From CAZQYC01 sp043746555 (GTDB lineage: Bacteria; Pseudomonadota; Gammaproteobacteria; Steroidobacterales; Steroidobacteraceae), in assembly GCA_043746555.1 (NCBI GenBank), contig JAYTQU010000071.1, positions 1 through 13,866 of the forward strand: a DNA stretch of 13,866 bases, written 5' to 3'. The notes under the pieces were generated by a model. It worked only from the letters and a program-made list of their open reading frames with translations. It was not told where the DNA came from and did not search any database. This document shows, in pieces, positions 6,992 through 13,866 of this stretch. Each line of letters starts with the position of its first letter. Position 1 is the first letter of the stretch. The translations under genes and the position numbers were made by a program.

Positions 6992-7288
6992 ATGCGTTCG
7001 AACGCCACTCTGCTTTGTCTGGCTGCTGCAACGAGTCTGTTTGCCTACGCAGCCGTGTTCGCTCAAGAATCACAAGAGACGCCGGCTCAACCTGCACCGG
7101 CCACCGCGACCTCGACGCCAACTACGCCGACACGCGGCTCAACCATGGACAACGTTAGACAAAAATTCGGCGCACCCACGCAAGAAATTCCCGCTGTCGG
7201 TCAGCCGCCTATCACTCGTTGGGAATACCCCGGTTACGTGGTGTACTTCGAGAACGACAAAGTGCTGCACACAGTAGTGGTGCGCTAG
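6992..7288 (+). CDS. Small exported protein, conserved domain of unknown function
   Basis: The 98-residue product has a signal peptide (about 1-24, cleavage after AVFA), a Pro/Thr/Ala-rich linker (about 27-48) and a compact C-terminal domain (49-98). The domain contains STMDNVRQKFGAPT (50-63), AVGQPPITRWEYPG (68-81) and YVVYFENDKVLHTVVV (82-97). The pattern of a helix ending in FGxP followed by an ITRWxY strand and a VYFE strand resembles the BamE/SmpA fold in outline, but this is a weak similarity and no lipobox is present. I recall similar small proteins in other gammaproteobacteria without an established role. The ATG at 6992 follows AGGAG (6981-6985) with 6 nt spacing, much better than an in-frame start at 6962. 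It is divergent from the lol genes. Confidence 0.82.
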   Translation: MRSNATLLCLAAATSLFAYAAVFAQESQETPAQPAPATATSTPTTPTRGSTMDNVRQKFGAPTQEIPAVGQPPITRWEYPGYVVYFENDKVLHTVVVR

Positions 7289-7425
7289 GCAAAGAAGTAC
7301 TCGACACAGATCCACCGGCAGACGGACCGGCAAGCGAACCAGAAAGACGAATTCACATTCCTTTCTGTTACCCTGCGCGCCGGTTTCGGGGGCGTTGCGA
7401 CGCTTATCCGAGTGGCTACTATTCC

Positions 7426-7431
7426 GAAGGG
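7426..7431 (+). promoter_or_regulatory. Ribosome-binding site deciding the mfd start
   Basis: GAAGGG is followed after 8 nt by TTG at 7440. This is a good Shine-Dalgarno with ideal spacing and supports the shorter start over the TTG at 7395, whose upstream sequence is a G-run without a typical AGG core. Confidence 0.6.
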
Positions 7432-7439
7432 TTTATCGA

Positions 7440-10400
7440 TTGACGACGCGCGAGCTGCTGCTCCCCTCCTCCACGCAGCGACGAGTGAAGTGGGGACAAT
7501 TGTATGGATCGGCTCCGGCCTGGCGACTGGCCGCTGCGGCTGGCGAGTTATCCGCGCCACTGTTAGTGGTGGCCGCCAATGCGCGCGAAGTAAGTCGTTT
7601 AGAAGATGAACTGCGATTTTTCGCTGCGCGTGATCTTCCGCTGTTCACGTTACCCGGTTGGGAAACCCTGCCGTACGACCCCTTCTCTCCGCATCCCGAT
7701 ATTGTTTCGCAACGATTGCAGCTGCTCTCGGAGCTACCACGACTCACGAAAGGCATCGTGCTGATCGATTTGGAAACGCTACTGCAACGGCTCGCGCCAC
7801 AAAATTACATCGAAGCGCACGCGTTCAATATTCCACAGGGAACCAAACTCGACCTGGAGAGCTTTCGCGCGCGCTTGATTGCGGCTGGTTACGCGAGCAC
7901 GTCACAAGTGATGGCGCCCGGCGAATTTGCCGTGCGCGGGTCGCTACTCGATTTGTATCCGATGGGCAGCGACACACCATATCGGATCGATTTGTTCGAC
8001 GATGAAGTCGAAACGATTCGGACGTTCGATCCCGAGACGCAACGATCCGGCGAGCGCGTCACCGAAATGCGCTTGCTCCCCGCGCGCGAGTTTCCGTTGA
8101 ACGCCGAAGGCGTGCAGGCTTTCAAGCGACGATTTCGGACCCGGTTCCCCGGCGATCTCACGCGTATGTCGATGTACCGCGATATTGCCGAAGGCGCGCC
8201 GCCGCCGGGCATCGAGTATTACTTGCCGTTATTCTTCGACGCGACCGTGAGCTTGTTCGACTACCTGCCGCGCGATGCCGTCGTTGCTTCACAAGACGAT
8301 TTGGCGGCGCTGGCTACGCAGGCGTGGTCGGAGTTCGATGAACGATTCGCACAACGCGGCCACGATACCGAGCGACCGATTTTGCCGCCCGGCGAAATTT
8401 TTCTTTCTGTATCGGAACTAGGCGAAGGTCTCGACCGCTTTGGCCGCATCGATATCTCATCCGTCGAACTCGATCCGCTGACGCAGTCCAGGCCGTTCAA
8501 AAACTTCAACACGGCCGCGCCGCCTCACGTGCGCATCGATCAACGTAGCGACGACCCAGCGCGCGAATTGCTCGCGTTCTTGCGCGGCTTTCCAGGCCGT
8601 GTGTTGATTGCGGCGGAAACTGCCGGGCGTCGCGAAATGATACTCGAACTGCTAAGCAAACGACGCTTGGACGTGCGCACGTTAAACAACTGGCACGACT
8701 TCATCGACAGTGATGCATCGCTTGCCCTCACTGTCTCGGCCGTTGCCACCGGATTATTATTGCGCGATCCATCGCTCGCATTGATCGCCGAAGAACAACT
8801 GTTCGGCGAACGCGCTAAACAAGAACGCCGACGCCGCCGCGCCGATCGCGATCCGGAACGCATCATTCGCGATCTCGCCGATCTACGCCCCGGTTCGCCG
8901 GTCGTACATGAACAGTACGGAGTGGGACGTTACCTCGGTCTCAAGCCGATGGAAGTCGGCGGCATGGCTTGCGAATTTTTAGTCATCGAATACGCCGACG
9001 AAGACAAGTTGTATGTTCCCGTGCAATCGTTGGAACTCATCAGTCGCTACACCGGCGGCGCGCCGGAACACGCGCCATTGCACAAACTCGGCACCGACGC
9101 CTGGCAAAAGGCGAAGAAGAAAGCCGCGAAACGCATTCGCGATACGGCAGTCGAACTCTTGGATTTGTATTCTCGCCGCGCCGCGCGAGTCGGCGTGACG
9201 CTCACTGCCAATGAAGCCGACCTGCGTGCATTCGAAGCGGCGTTTCGTTTTGAGGAAACGCCCGATCAAGCGCAAGCGATCGAACAAGTGATCAGCGATT
9301 TGAAGAACAACAAGCCGATGGATCGCGTGGTATGCGGCGACGTGGGCTTCGGCAAAACCGAAGTCGCTTTACGCGCGGCGTTCGTCGCCGTGCAAGCCGG
9401 CGCACAAGTTGCGGTATTAGTGCCGACCACACTACTTGCACAACAGCACTATCAAACCTTTGTCGATCGTTTTGCCGATTGGCCCGTCAAAGTGGAATCG
9501 CTGTCTCGATTTCGCAGCGCGCGCGATGTGACTCAAGTGATTCAAGGCCTGGAGAGCGGCTCTGTCGATATCGTGATTGGCACACATCGTCTACTGCAAA
9601 ACAGCGTGCGTTACAAAAATCTCGGCCTCATCATTCTCGACGAAGAACATCGCTTTGGCGTAAAGGATAAAGAGAAGCTCAAACAACTGCGCGCCGAAGT
9701 GGATGTACTAACGCTGACGGCGACACCGATACCTCGTACTTTGAATATGGCGATGGGTGGACTGCGCGATCTGTCACTCATCACGACGCCGCCGGCATCG
9801 CGACTCTCGATCAAAACTTTCGTCGCGCAATCCGAAGTGGCGACGATCCGCGAAGCGTGTCTACGAGAAATTCGACGTGGTGGACAAATCTATTACGTTC
9901 ATAACAGCGTCGACACCATCGAAAAAACCGCCAAGACGCTGGCTGAACTCGTTCCGGAAGCGCGCATTGCGGTCGGCCATGGACAGATGCGCGAACGCGA
10001 GCTCGAACAAATCATGCTCGACTTCTATCATCAGCGCTGCAATTTGCTGGTGTGTACGACCATCGTCGAGAGCGGCATCGACGTGCCAAATGCGAACACC
10101 ATCATCATCGATCGCGCCGACAAATTGGGACTGGCGCAATTACATCAGTTACGCGGTCGCGTCGGTCGTTCACATCATCAAGCGTACGCGTATCTTCTCA
10201 CGCCTCCGCGTAATGCCATTACTGCGGACGCCGCAAAACGCTTGGAAGCGATCGAGTCGCTCGAAGATTTGGGCGCCGGTTTCACGCTTGCAACGCACGA
10301 CTTGGAAATTCGCGGCGCCGGCGAATTGCTTGGCGAAGAACAGAGCGGTCAAATTCAAGAAATCGGTTTTGCGCTTTATATGGAAATGTTGGAACGCGCG

Positions 10401-10889
10401 GTCGCTGCCTTGAAGGAAGGAAAAACGCCCGATCTCGATGCGCCGTTGCACTCCGGTCCCGAAGTCGACCTGCACATCCCGGCGTTGCTTCCCGAAGACT
10501 ACATGCCGGATGTTCACATGCGCTTGATGCTCTACAAGCGCATCGCCGCCGCACCCAACAACGAAGCGTTGCGCGAACTGCAAGTGGAGATGATCGATCG
10601 GTTCGGCTTACTTCCCGACTCAGCCAAAAATCTTTTTCGCGTTGCCGCGCTAAAACTTTCGGCTCGGGCTCTGGGACTTCGTAAACTCGATCTCGGTCCC
10701 GGCGGCGGCAGTGTCGTGTTCGACGCCGACACCAAAGTGAATCCGGCGACGCTGATTCGGTTCGTGCAACAGCGAGCCAAGACGCATCGCTTCGATGGTC
10801 CGCAAAAGCTTCGCTTTACCGAACAATTGGACAAAGACGAAGAACGATTCGTTGCGGCTGAACTGTTGCTGGCGGCGCTGCGTTCTTAA
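7440..10889 (+). CDS. mfd: Transcription-repair coupling factor Mfd
   Basis: Mfd is an ATP-driven DNA translocase that binds RNA polymerase stalled at lesions, removes it and recruits UvrA. From the TTG at 7440 the protein has 1149 residues, against 1148 in E. coli. In order: a UvrB-like N-terminal module (PGWETLPYDPFSPHPDIVSQR and GEFAVRGSLLDLYPMG); the RNA-polymerase-interacting domain (PVVHEQYGVGRYLG, about 487-500); the RecG-like motor with Walker A GDVGFGKTE (633-641), DEEH box (734-737), TATPIPRT (760-767) and motif VI HQLRGRVGR (902-910); and the C-terminal regulatory domain. TTG at 7440 is preferred because GAAGGG lies 8 nt upstream and the length matches; another in-frame TTG at 7395 would give 1164 residues. 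csiV follows 19 nt downstream. Confidence 0.97.
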   Translation: MTTRELLLPSSTQRRVKWGQLYGSAPAWRLAAAAGELSAPLLVVAANAREVSRLEDELRFFAARDLPLFTLPGWETLPYDPFSPHPDIVSQRLQLLSELPRLTKGIVLIDLETLLQRLAPQNYIEAHAFNIPQGTKLDLESFRARLIAAGYASTSQVMAPGEFAVRGSLLDLYPMGSDTPYRIDLFDDEVETIRTFDPETQRSGERVTEMRLLPAREFPLNAEGVQAFKRRFRTRFPGDLTRMSMYRDIAEGAPPPGIEYYLPLFFDATVSLFDYLPRDAVVASQDDLAALATQAWSEFDERFAQRGHDTERPILPPGEIFLSVSELGEGLDRFGRIDISSVELDPLTQSRPFKNFNTAAPPHVRIDQRSDDPARELLAFLRGFPGRVLIAAETAGRREMILELLSKRRLDVRTLNNWHDFIDSDASLALTVSAVATGLLLRDPSLALIAEEQLFGERAKQERRRRRADRDPERIIRDLADLRPGSPVVHEQYGVGRYLGLKPMEVGGMACEFLVIEYADEDKLYVPVQSLELISRYTGGAPEHAPLHKLGTDAWQKAKKKAAKRIRDTAVELLDLYSRRAARVGVTLTANEADLRAFEAAFRFEETPDQAQAIEQVISDLKNNKPMDRVVCGDVGFGKTEVALRAAFVAVQAGAQVAVLVPTTLLAQQHYQTFVDRFADWPVKVESLSRFRSARDVTQVIQGLESGSVDIVIGTHRLLQNSVRYKNLGLIILDEEHRFGVKDKEKLKQLRAEVDVLTLTATPIPRTLNMAMGGLRDLSLITTPPASRLSIKTFVAQSEVATIREACLREIRRGGQIYYVHNSVDTIEKTAKTLAELVPEARIAVGHGQMRERELEQIMLDFYHQRCNLLVCTTIVESGIDVPNANTIIIDRADKLGLAQLHQLRGRVGRSHHQAYAYLLTPPRNAITADAAKRLEAIESLEDLGAGFTLATHDLEIRGAGELLGEEQSGQIQEIGFALYMEMLERAVAALKEGKTPDLDAPLHSGPEVDLHIPALLPEDYMPDVHMRLMLYKRIAAAPNNEALRELQVEMIDRFGLLPDSAKNLFRVAALKLSARALGLRKLDLGPGGGSVVFDADTKVNPATLIRFVQQRAKTHRFDGPQKLRFTEQLDKDEERFVAAELLLAALRS

Positions 10890-10908
10890 GCTCTGATACA
10901 CTCCGATT

Positions 10909-11646
10909 ATGAAAACACGCATTCATTTTGCCGCGTATTGGTTTCTCTGCGCTCTGGCGCTATTTGTACCGCCTGATATTCGTGCGCAAAACGACACTCT
11001 GCAAGCGTACGAAGTCGAGCTCGTTATTTTTCGCGTGAATCATCCCACCGGCAGTCCCGAAAATTGGGCGGTGGAGGAAGGCGCTTCGAAGGCGAGTATG
11101 CGTGACGGCGAGGAAGAACCGCCGCCGCCACAGACGACGACGCCCAACCCGAGCGATTCGAATACCAATACCAGCGCGAGCGCGAGTTCAAGTCCTGGTA
11201 CAAGTCCAGGTCCTGGTCCAGGTCCTGGTCCAGGTCCTTCGCCGGACACAAACTCAACTGCAAAACCCGCAGCCGACGCTGTGTTTCAGCCTTTAGCGGC
11301 GACTCAGCTGCGCATGAACGCAGTGGAGGAAAGTCTGCGTAAGAGCAAGAACTATCAACCGTTGGCGCATTTCGGTTGGTCGCAGACGGGATTTCCGATC
11401 GGTAACTCGCCGACTTTTTCTTTGCAAGACTTACTTCCCGGGTTTTTGCCCGATGGCATCAAACTGTCGGGCCAGGCATCGCTTGCGCGCGGCCGCTACT
11501 TGCATTTATTGCTCGATCTCACTTATCAAGCGCCGGATGGACAACGGTATTTACTCCGCGAAGAACGTCGGATGCGCAGCAAGGAAAAGCATTATTTCGA
11601 TCATCCGTATTTCGGCGTAATCGCTTTGGTGACACCGAAGGAGTAG
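10909..11646 (+). CDS. csiV: CsiV-like periplasmic peptidoglycan-binding protein with Gly-Pro insertion
   Basis: The 245-residue product has a signal peptide (1-26, ending IRA) and is expected in the periplasm. In Vibrio cholerae CsiV binds peptidoglycan and is needed for PBP1A function through LpoA; that role is transferred here by similarity and position. Family features are the first strand YEVELVIFRVNHP (34-46) and the C-terminal block with REERRMRSKEKHYFDHPYFG (217-236) ending in VTPKE. Residues of about 68-122 are low-complexity linker: acidic, then PPPP, Thr/Asn/Ser-rich, then Gly-Pro repeats (100-110). This linker is encoded by a 12-bp minisatellite. The gene starts 19 nt after mfd, as in Pseudomonas, and has no strong ribosome-binding site of its own. 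It is probably cotranscribed with mfd. Confidence 0.82.
   Translation: MKTRIHFAAYWFLCALALFVPPDIRAQNDTLQAYEVELVIFRVNHPTGSPENWAVEEGASKASMRDGEEEPPPPQTTTPNPSDSNTNTSASASSSPGTSPGPGPGPGPGPSPDTNSTAKPAADAVFQPLAATQLRMNAVEESLRKSKNYQPLAHFGWSQTGFPIGNSPTFSLQDLLPGFLPDGIKLSGQASLARGRYLHLLLDLTYQAPDGQRYLLREERRMRSKEKHYFDHPYFGVIALVTPKE
11191..11238 (+). repeat. 12-bp minisatellite within csiV
   Basis: Four tandem 12-bp units lie in frame: AGTCCTGGTACA, AGTCCAGGTCCT and two exact copies of GGTCCAGGTCCT. Each unit is itself a 6-bp doublet (GGTCCA/GGTCCT). The phase gives alternating Gly and Pro codons. The CCAGG-T-CCTGG inverted repeat arises within the array, so single strands could fold and favour slippage. Confidence 0.85.
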
Positions 11647-11659
11647 CTCTCAATCTGAG

Positions 11660-11697
11660 GCGAGGCGAAAACCATTTCGCTCATTGCTCGCGTTTTT
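11660..11697 (+). terminator. Possible nested-hairpin terminator after csiV
   Basis: An outer stem GCGAG (11660-11664) / CTCGC (11687-11691) encloses an inner stem GCGAAA (11665-11670) / TTTCGC (11675-11680) with an ACCA loop, followed by G and five T (11693-11697). A six-base bulge (TCATTG) separates the inner and outer right arms. It lies 14 nt after the csiV stop and just before the end of the convergent gene. The reverse strand has no T-run, so it would work mainly for the mfd-csiV transcript. Confidence 0.42.
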
Positions 11698-11703
11698 GCG
11701 CGG

Positions 11704-12639
11704 TTACTCCGCACTCACGACGCGATTTCGCCCGAGTTCCTTGGCGCGCCGCAGTGCGCCGAGCGTAGCGACGATCAATGTATCTTTGTTCGCATCGACG
11801 CCTGGAATCATCGAGGCAACGCCGGCACTCACTGTCACATATCGCGACACTGACGAGCGTGGATGATGAATGGCGAGATCGCGTACTCGCGTCAGTATCG
11901 ATTCGGCGAAACACACGGCGTCGGCGCTTTCCATGCCGACCGTGAGTGCAATGACTTGATCGGTATCCAGTCGTGCGCACAAATCCGTTGAACGGCGAAA
12001 GCAGCCGGCAATGACGCGCGCGATGCGACGAAAACATTGATCGCCGCCCTGCGCGCCGAACACTTCGCGGTACTGAGTAAATAAATCCAGATCGAATGCG
12101 ACCAAAGTTAGTCGCCGCGATTCGCGCTGCGCCAATCCCCAATCGCGTTGTAACAGATCTTCGAAATAGGAACGTCGCAAGAGACCGGTGAGTTTGTCGT
12201 CGCGTACATAGGCCAACATCGTCTGCGTCGACAACGCCGCATCTTTGAATTCGCCGGATGACGCACGCAACGGCCCAGCGGGTTCGCGATGGAAACTGGC
12301 GAAATGCGTCAGCTGTCCCTGCGCATCGCGTAGCGGCACCAATGTCAGTTCGTTAAAGAACAACGTGCCGTCGCGACGAAAATTACGCACCGACACATGG
12401 CAGCCTGCGCCCGAGCCTAGGGCACTGCGCAGCCGCTTCAACGCTTCTTGGTCGCGGTCGGTGCCGTAGAGAAATCGTGGATTGCGGCCTTCCATGTCGG
12501 CGCGGCTGTAACCGGTTAGCTGCTCCATCGCGCGATTGACATACACGATGGGGTAGTCCGCAGCCACGGCGTCGCACACCATCACCCCTTCGGGCGCGGC
12601 TTCGAACAATATGCGGAGTAGGTTCGGATCGGCGTTCAT
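11704..12639 (-). CDS. PAS/LOV-like sensor fused to a degenerate GGDEF domain
   Basis: The 311-residue protein has no signal peptide or membrane segment and should be cytoplasmic. Residues of about 5-118 form a PAS domain with strong LOV character: GRNPRFLYG (51-59), VRNFRRDG (84-91), FFNELTLVPLRD (94-105). The LOV photoactive cysteine position is proline (P54). The Asn positions N53, N86 and N96 are kept, but the two flavin-contacting Gln positions appear as Y58 and H117. Residues of about 145-310 are GGDEF-like: DDKLTGLLRR (147-156), FDLDLF (182-187), VTVSAGVAS (268-276) and RAKELGRNR (298-306). The signature is DTDQV (225-229) instead of GGDEF, and the substrate-binding Asn appears to be R191. 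Cyclase activity is therefore unlikely. RSTD (216-219) matches the RxxD inhibitory site. It follows nagZ after 86 nt; its ATG lacks a clear Shine-Dalgarno. Confidence 0.87.
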   Translation of the reverse strand: MNADPNLLRILFEAAPEGVMVCDAVAADYPIVYVNRAMEQLTGYSRADMEGRNPRFLYGTDRDQEALKRLRSALGSGAGCHVSVRNFRRDGTLFFNELTLVPLRDAQGQLTHFASFHREPAGPLRASSGEFKDAALSTQTMLAYVRDDKLTGLLRRSYFEDLLQRDWGLAQRESRRLTLVAFDLDLFTQYREVFGAQGGDQCFRRIARVIAGCFRRSTDLCARLDTDQVIALTVGMESADAVCFAESILTRVRDLAIHHPRSSVSRYVTVSAGVASMIPGVDANKDTLIVATLGALRRAKELGRNRVVSAE

Positions 12640-12725
12640 AGTAGGAAGATGCGCAGAGTGCGATTCGTCAAGCGCACGCGCGACCGTCTAGCTCACATTT
12701 TTCGCTTGAAGCTCAGTCGAGAATC

Positions 12726-13766
12726 TTAATCGAGCCGTAATTCCGGCGGTTTGGCGCAATCGAGTATTGCCTTCTTGGCGGCTCGCCACCGATCCGTTGC
12801 CAGTAATTCGGTACGCGAAATTGCGCTCTGCCCACGCATTCGCGCTAAGCGCACTTGTCCGACGGGATCGGAAACCTGACCGAGTTTTTCCAACGTTGCC
12901 AGCACGCCGGGACGATTATTGCACACCGGCACCATGTCGCAGCCCGCCGTCAGTGCAGCCCGCACGCGACTCGGAATGTCGCCCATAACGCTGGCACCCT
13001 GCATATTGAGATCATCCGAAAACACTGCGCCGGTAAATCCAAGTTCGGTACGCAATTCTTGTCCAATCCAGTGCGGCGAAAAACTGGCGGGCAACTCGTC
13101 CACCGTCTCATACACAACATGCGCCATCATGACCGCCGGCAAGCCGTTGTCGATCAAGCGGCGATAGGGATAAAGATCATCGGACATATCGGCGCGTTCG
13201 CGACGATCCACCGGCAACGCAAGATGGGAATCGGCTACCACGGCGCCGTGTCCCGGAAAGTGCTTCGCCGTTCCCGCCATGCCGGCATCGCGCATACCGT
13301 GCAGATACGCAATGGCCAAATCGGCAACGATGCGCGAATCGCGATGAAAAGCTCGATCGCGAATGATGCTGCTGACGCCGTAATCGAGGTCAACCAAAGG
13401 CGCGAAACTAATGTCGATGCCGATTGCCAATAGTTCCGCCGCCATCAACCATCCGCAGTGACGAGCCAACGCTCGACCTTCGTTGGCATTGAAATCAAAG
13501 CGATGTCCCAACGCGCGCACCGACGGCAGCACCGTAAAATCCTGGCGGAATCGTTGCACGCGACCGCCCTCATGATCGACGGCGACCAACAACGAGGGAG
13601 TGCGCACGGCGCGAATCTCGCGCACCAAACTTTCAAGCTGACCGATGCTTTCGAAATTTCGCGTAAAGAGAATGACACCGCCCACGAGGGGATTCGCGAG
13701 CACGGTACGGTCCTCGGCAACGAGTGTCGTACCCGCGACATCGATCATTAAAGGACCGAGAGTCAT
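12726..13766 (-). CDS. nagZ: Beta-N-acetylhexosaminidase NagZ (GH3)
   Basis: This cytoplasmic enzyme removes GlcNAc from anhydro-muropeptides during peptidoglycan recycling; its products can influence beta-lactamase induction in bacteria with AmpR. The 346 residues compare with 341 in E. coli. GH3 motifs are clear: VGGVILFTRNF (28-38), VDHEGGRVQRF (63-73), KHFPGHG (168-174), the flexible-loop Asp-His pair in ADSH (D179, H181), and FSDDLNM (249-255) whose first Asp (D251) is the expected nucleophile. The start fits the family (LGPLMIDVAG, residues 3-12), though no Shine-Dalgarno is obvious. The nearby transglycosylase and CsiV genes share the peptidoglycan theme. The next gene on this strand is the PAS/GGDEF-like protein, 86 nt downstream. 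Confidence 0.96.
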   Translation of the reverse strand: MTLGPLMIDVAGTTLVAEDRTVLANPLVGGVILFTRNFESIGQLESLVREIRAVRTPSLLVAVDHEGGRVQRFRQDFTVLPSVRALGHRFDFNANEGRALARHCGWLMAAELLAIGIDISFAPLVDLDYGVSSIIRDRAFHRDSRIVADLAIAYLHGMRDAGMAGTAKHFPGHGAVVADSHLALPVDRRERADMSDDLYPYRRLIDNGLPAVMMAHVVYETVDELPASFSPHWIGQELRTELGFTGAVFSDDLNMQGASVMGDIPSRVRAALTAGCDMVPVCNNRPGVLATLEKLGQVSDPVGQVRLARMRGQSAISRTELLATDRWRAAKKAILDCAKPPELRLD

Positions 13767-13800
13767 TATGAAGATGGGCCAGAGGGGCTATGGGCGAGAG

Positions 13801-13816
13801 AAAGGATAAAACCTTT
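13801..13816. repeat. Small inverted repeat upstream of nagZ
   Basis: AAAGG-ATAAAA-CCTTT is a perfect 5-bp inverted repeat with a 6-nt centre, about 35 nt upstream of the nagZ ATG. It could be an operator or part of the leader. I see no convincing -35/-10 pair in the last 100 nt, and no gene can be assigned there. Confidence 0.4.
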
Positions 13817-13831
13817 GCACGGTCTTTACTT

Positions 13832-13856
13832 CCGCCAGCCTCAAGCCGCCAGCCTC
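13832..13856. repeat. 11-bp direct repeat at the window edge
   Basis: CCGCCAGCCTC occurs exactly at 13832-13842 and 13846-13856, a 14-bp period. It lies upstream of nagZ and may continue beyond the window. Its role is unknown. Confidence 0.5.
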
Positions 13857-13866
13857 TTCTTAGAGC

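Noticed and set aside
7395..7422. Promoter TTGCGA / 16 nt / TACTAT before mfd
   Set aside because: Each box matches only four of six bases, and transcription would begin on or after the ribosome-binding site at 7426, leaving no usable leader.
9757..10413. 218-residue open frame on the plus strand inside mfd
   Set aside because: It lies in another frame of a certain gene, is full of Arg, Ser and Trp typical of shifted frames, and has no recognisable domain.
12855..13433. 192-residue open frame antisense to nagZ
   Set aside because: It covers the catalytic region of nagZ and has His/Arg-rich composition typical of a shadow frame.

Overview
The window looks like a chromosomal housekeeping segment from a gammaproteobacterium. 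The bases favour G and C, judged by eye and not computed. The evidence is the bacterial-type ProRS of exactly E. coli length (572 residues), the wrbA-DUF2069 overlap, the mfd-csiV-nagZ neighbourhood known from Pseudomonas-like genomes, and LolC/LolE-type permeases. The genus cannot be read from the sequence. I see no transposase, integrase, phage gene, tRNA, rRNA or CRISPR array.

Layout: (1) 81-2368, plus strand: proS and a small secreted lytic transglycosylase, 2 nt apart. (2) 2381-3099, minus strand: acylphosphatase and a DUF4398-like lipoprotein, converging on the transglycosylase across a degenerate 13-15 bp tandem repeat. (3) 3256-4226, plus strand: wrbA overlapping a four-helix DUF2069 protein by 4 nt. 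(4) 4274-6827, minus strand: two LolC/LolE-family permeases 7 nt apart, with no LolD ATPase gene beside them. (5) 6992-11646, plus strand: a small exported protein of unknown function, then mfd and csiV. (6) 11704-13766, minus strand: a PAS/LOV-like plus GGDEF-like protein and nagZ, converging on csiV.

The shared theme is the envelope. The transglycosylase cuts peptidoglycan, CsiV belongs to a family that supports peptidoglycan synthesis, NagZ recycles muropeptides, and LolC/LolE move lipoproteins such as the DUF4398-like one to the outer membrane. ProS (translation), Mfd (transcription-coupled repair) and WrbA (quinone reduction) are ordinary core functions.

I found no clearly new multi-gene system. 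The most unusual item is the 311-residue signalling protein at 11704-12639. Its N-terminal PAS domain has a LOV-like motif in which the photoactive cysteine position is proline. Its GGDEF motif reads DTDQV, while an upstream RxxD (the c-di-GMP inhibitory-site pattern) is kept. It looks like a former light sensor/diguanylate cyclase now used as a receptor or scaffold. Secondary points are the LolC/LolE pair without LolD, a Gly-Pro minisatellite inside csiV, direct repeats in the leader of the small exported protein, and a possibly leaderless lolC mRNA.
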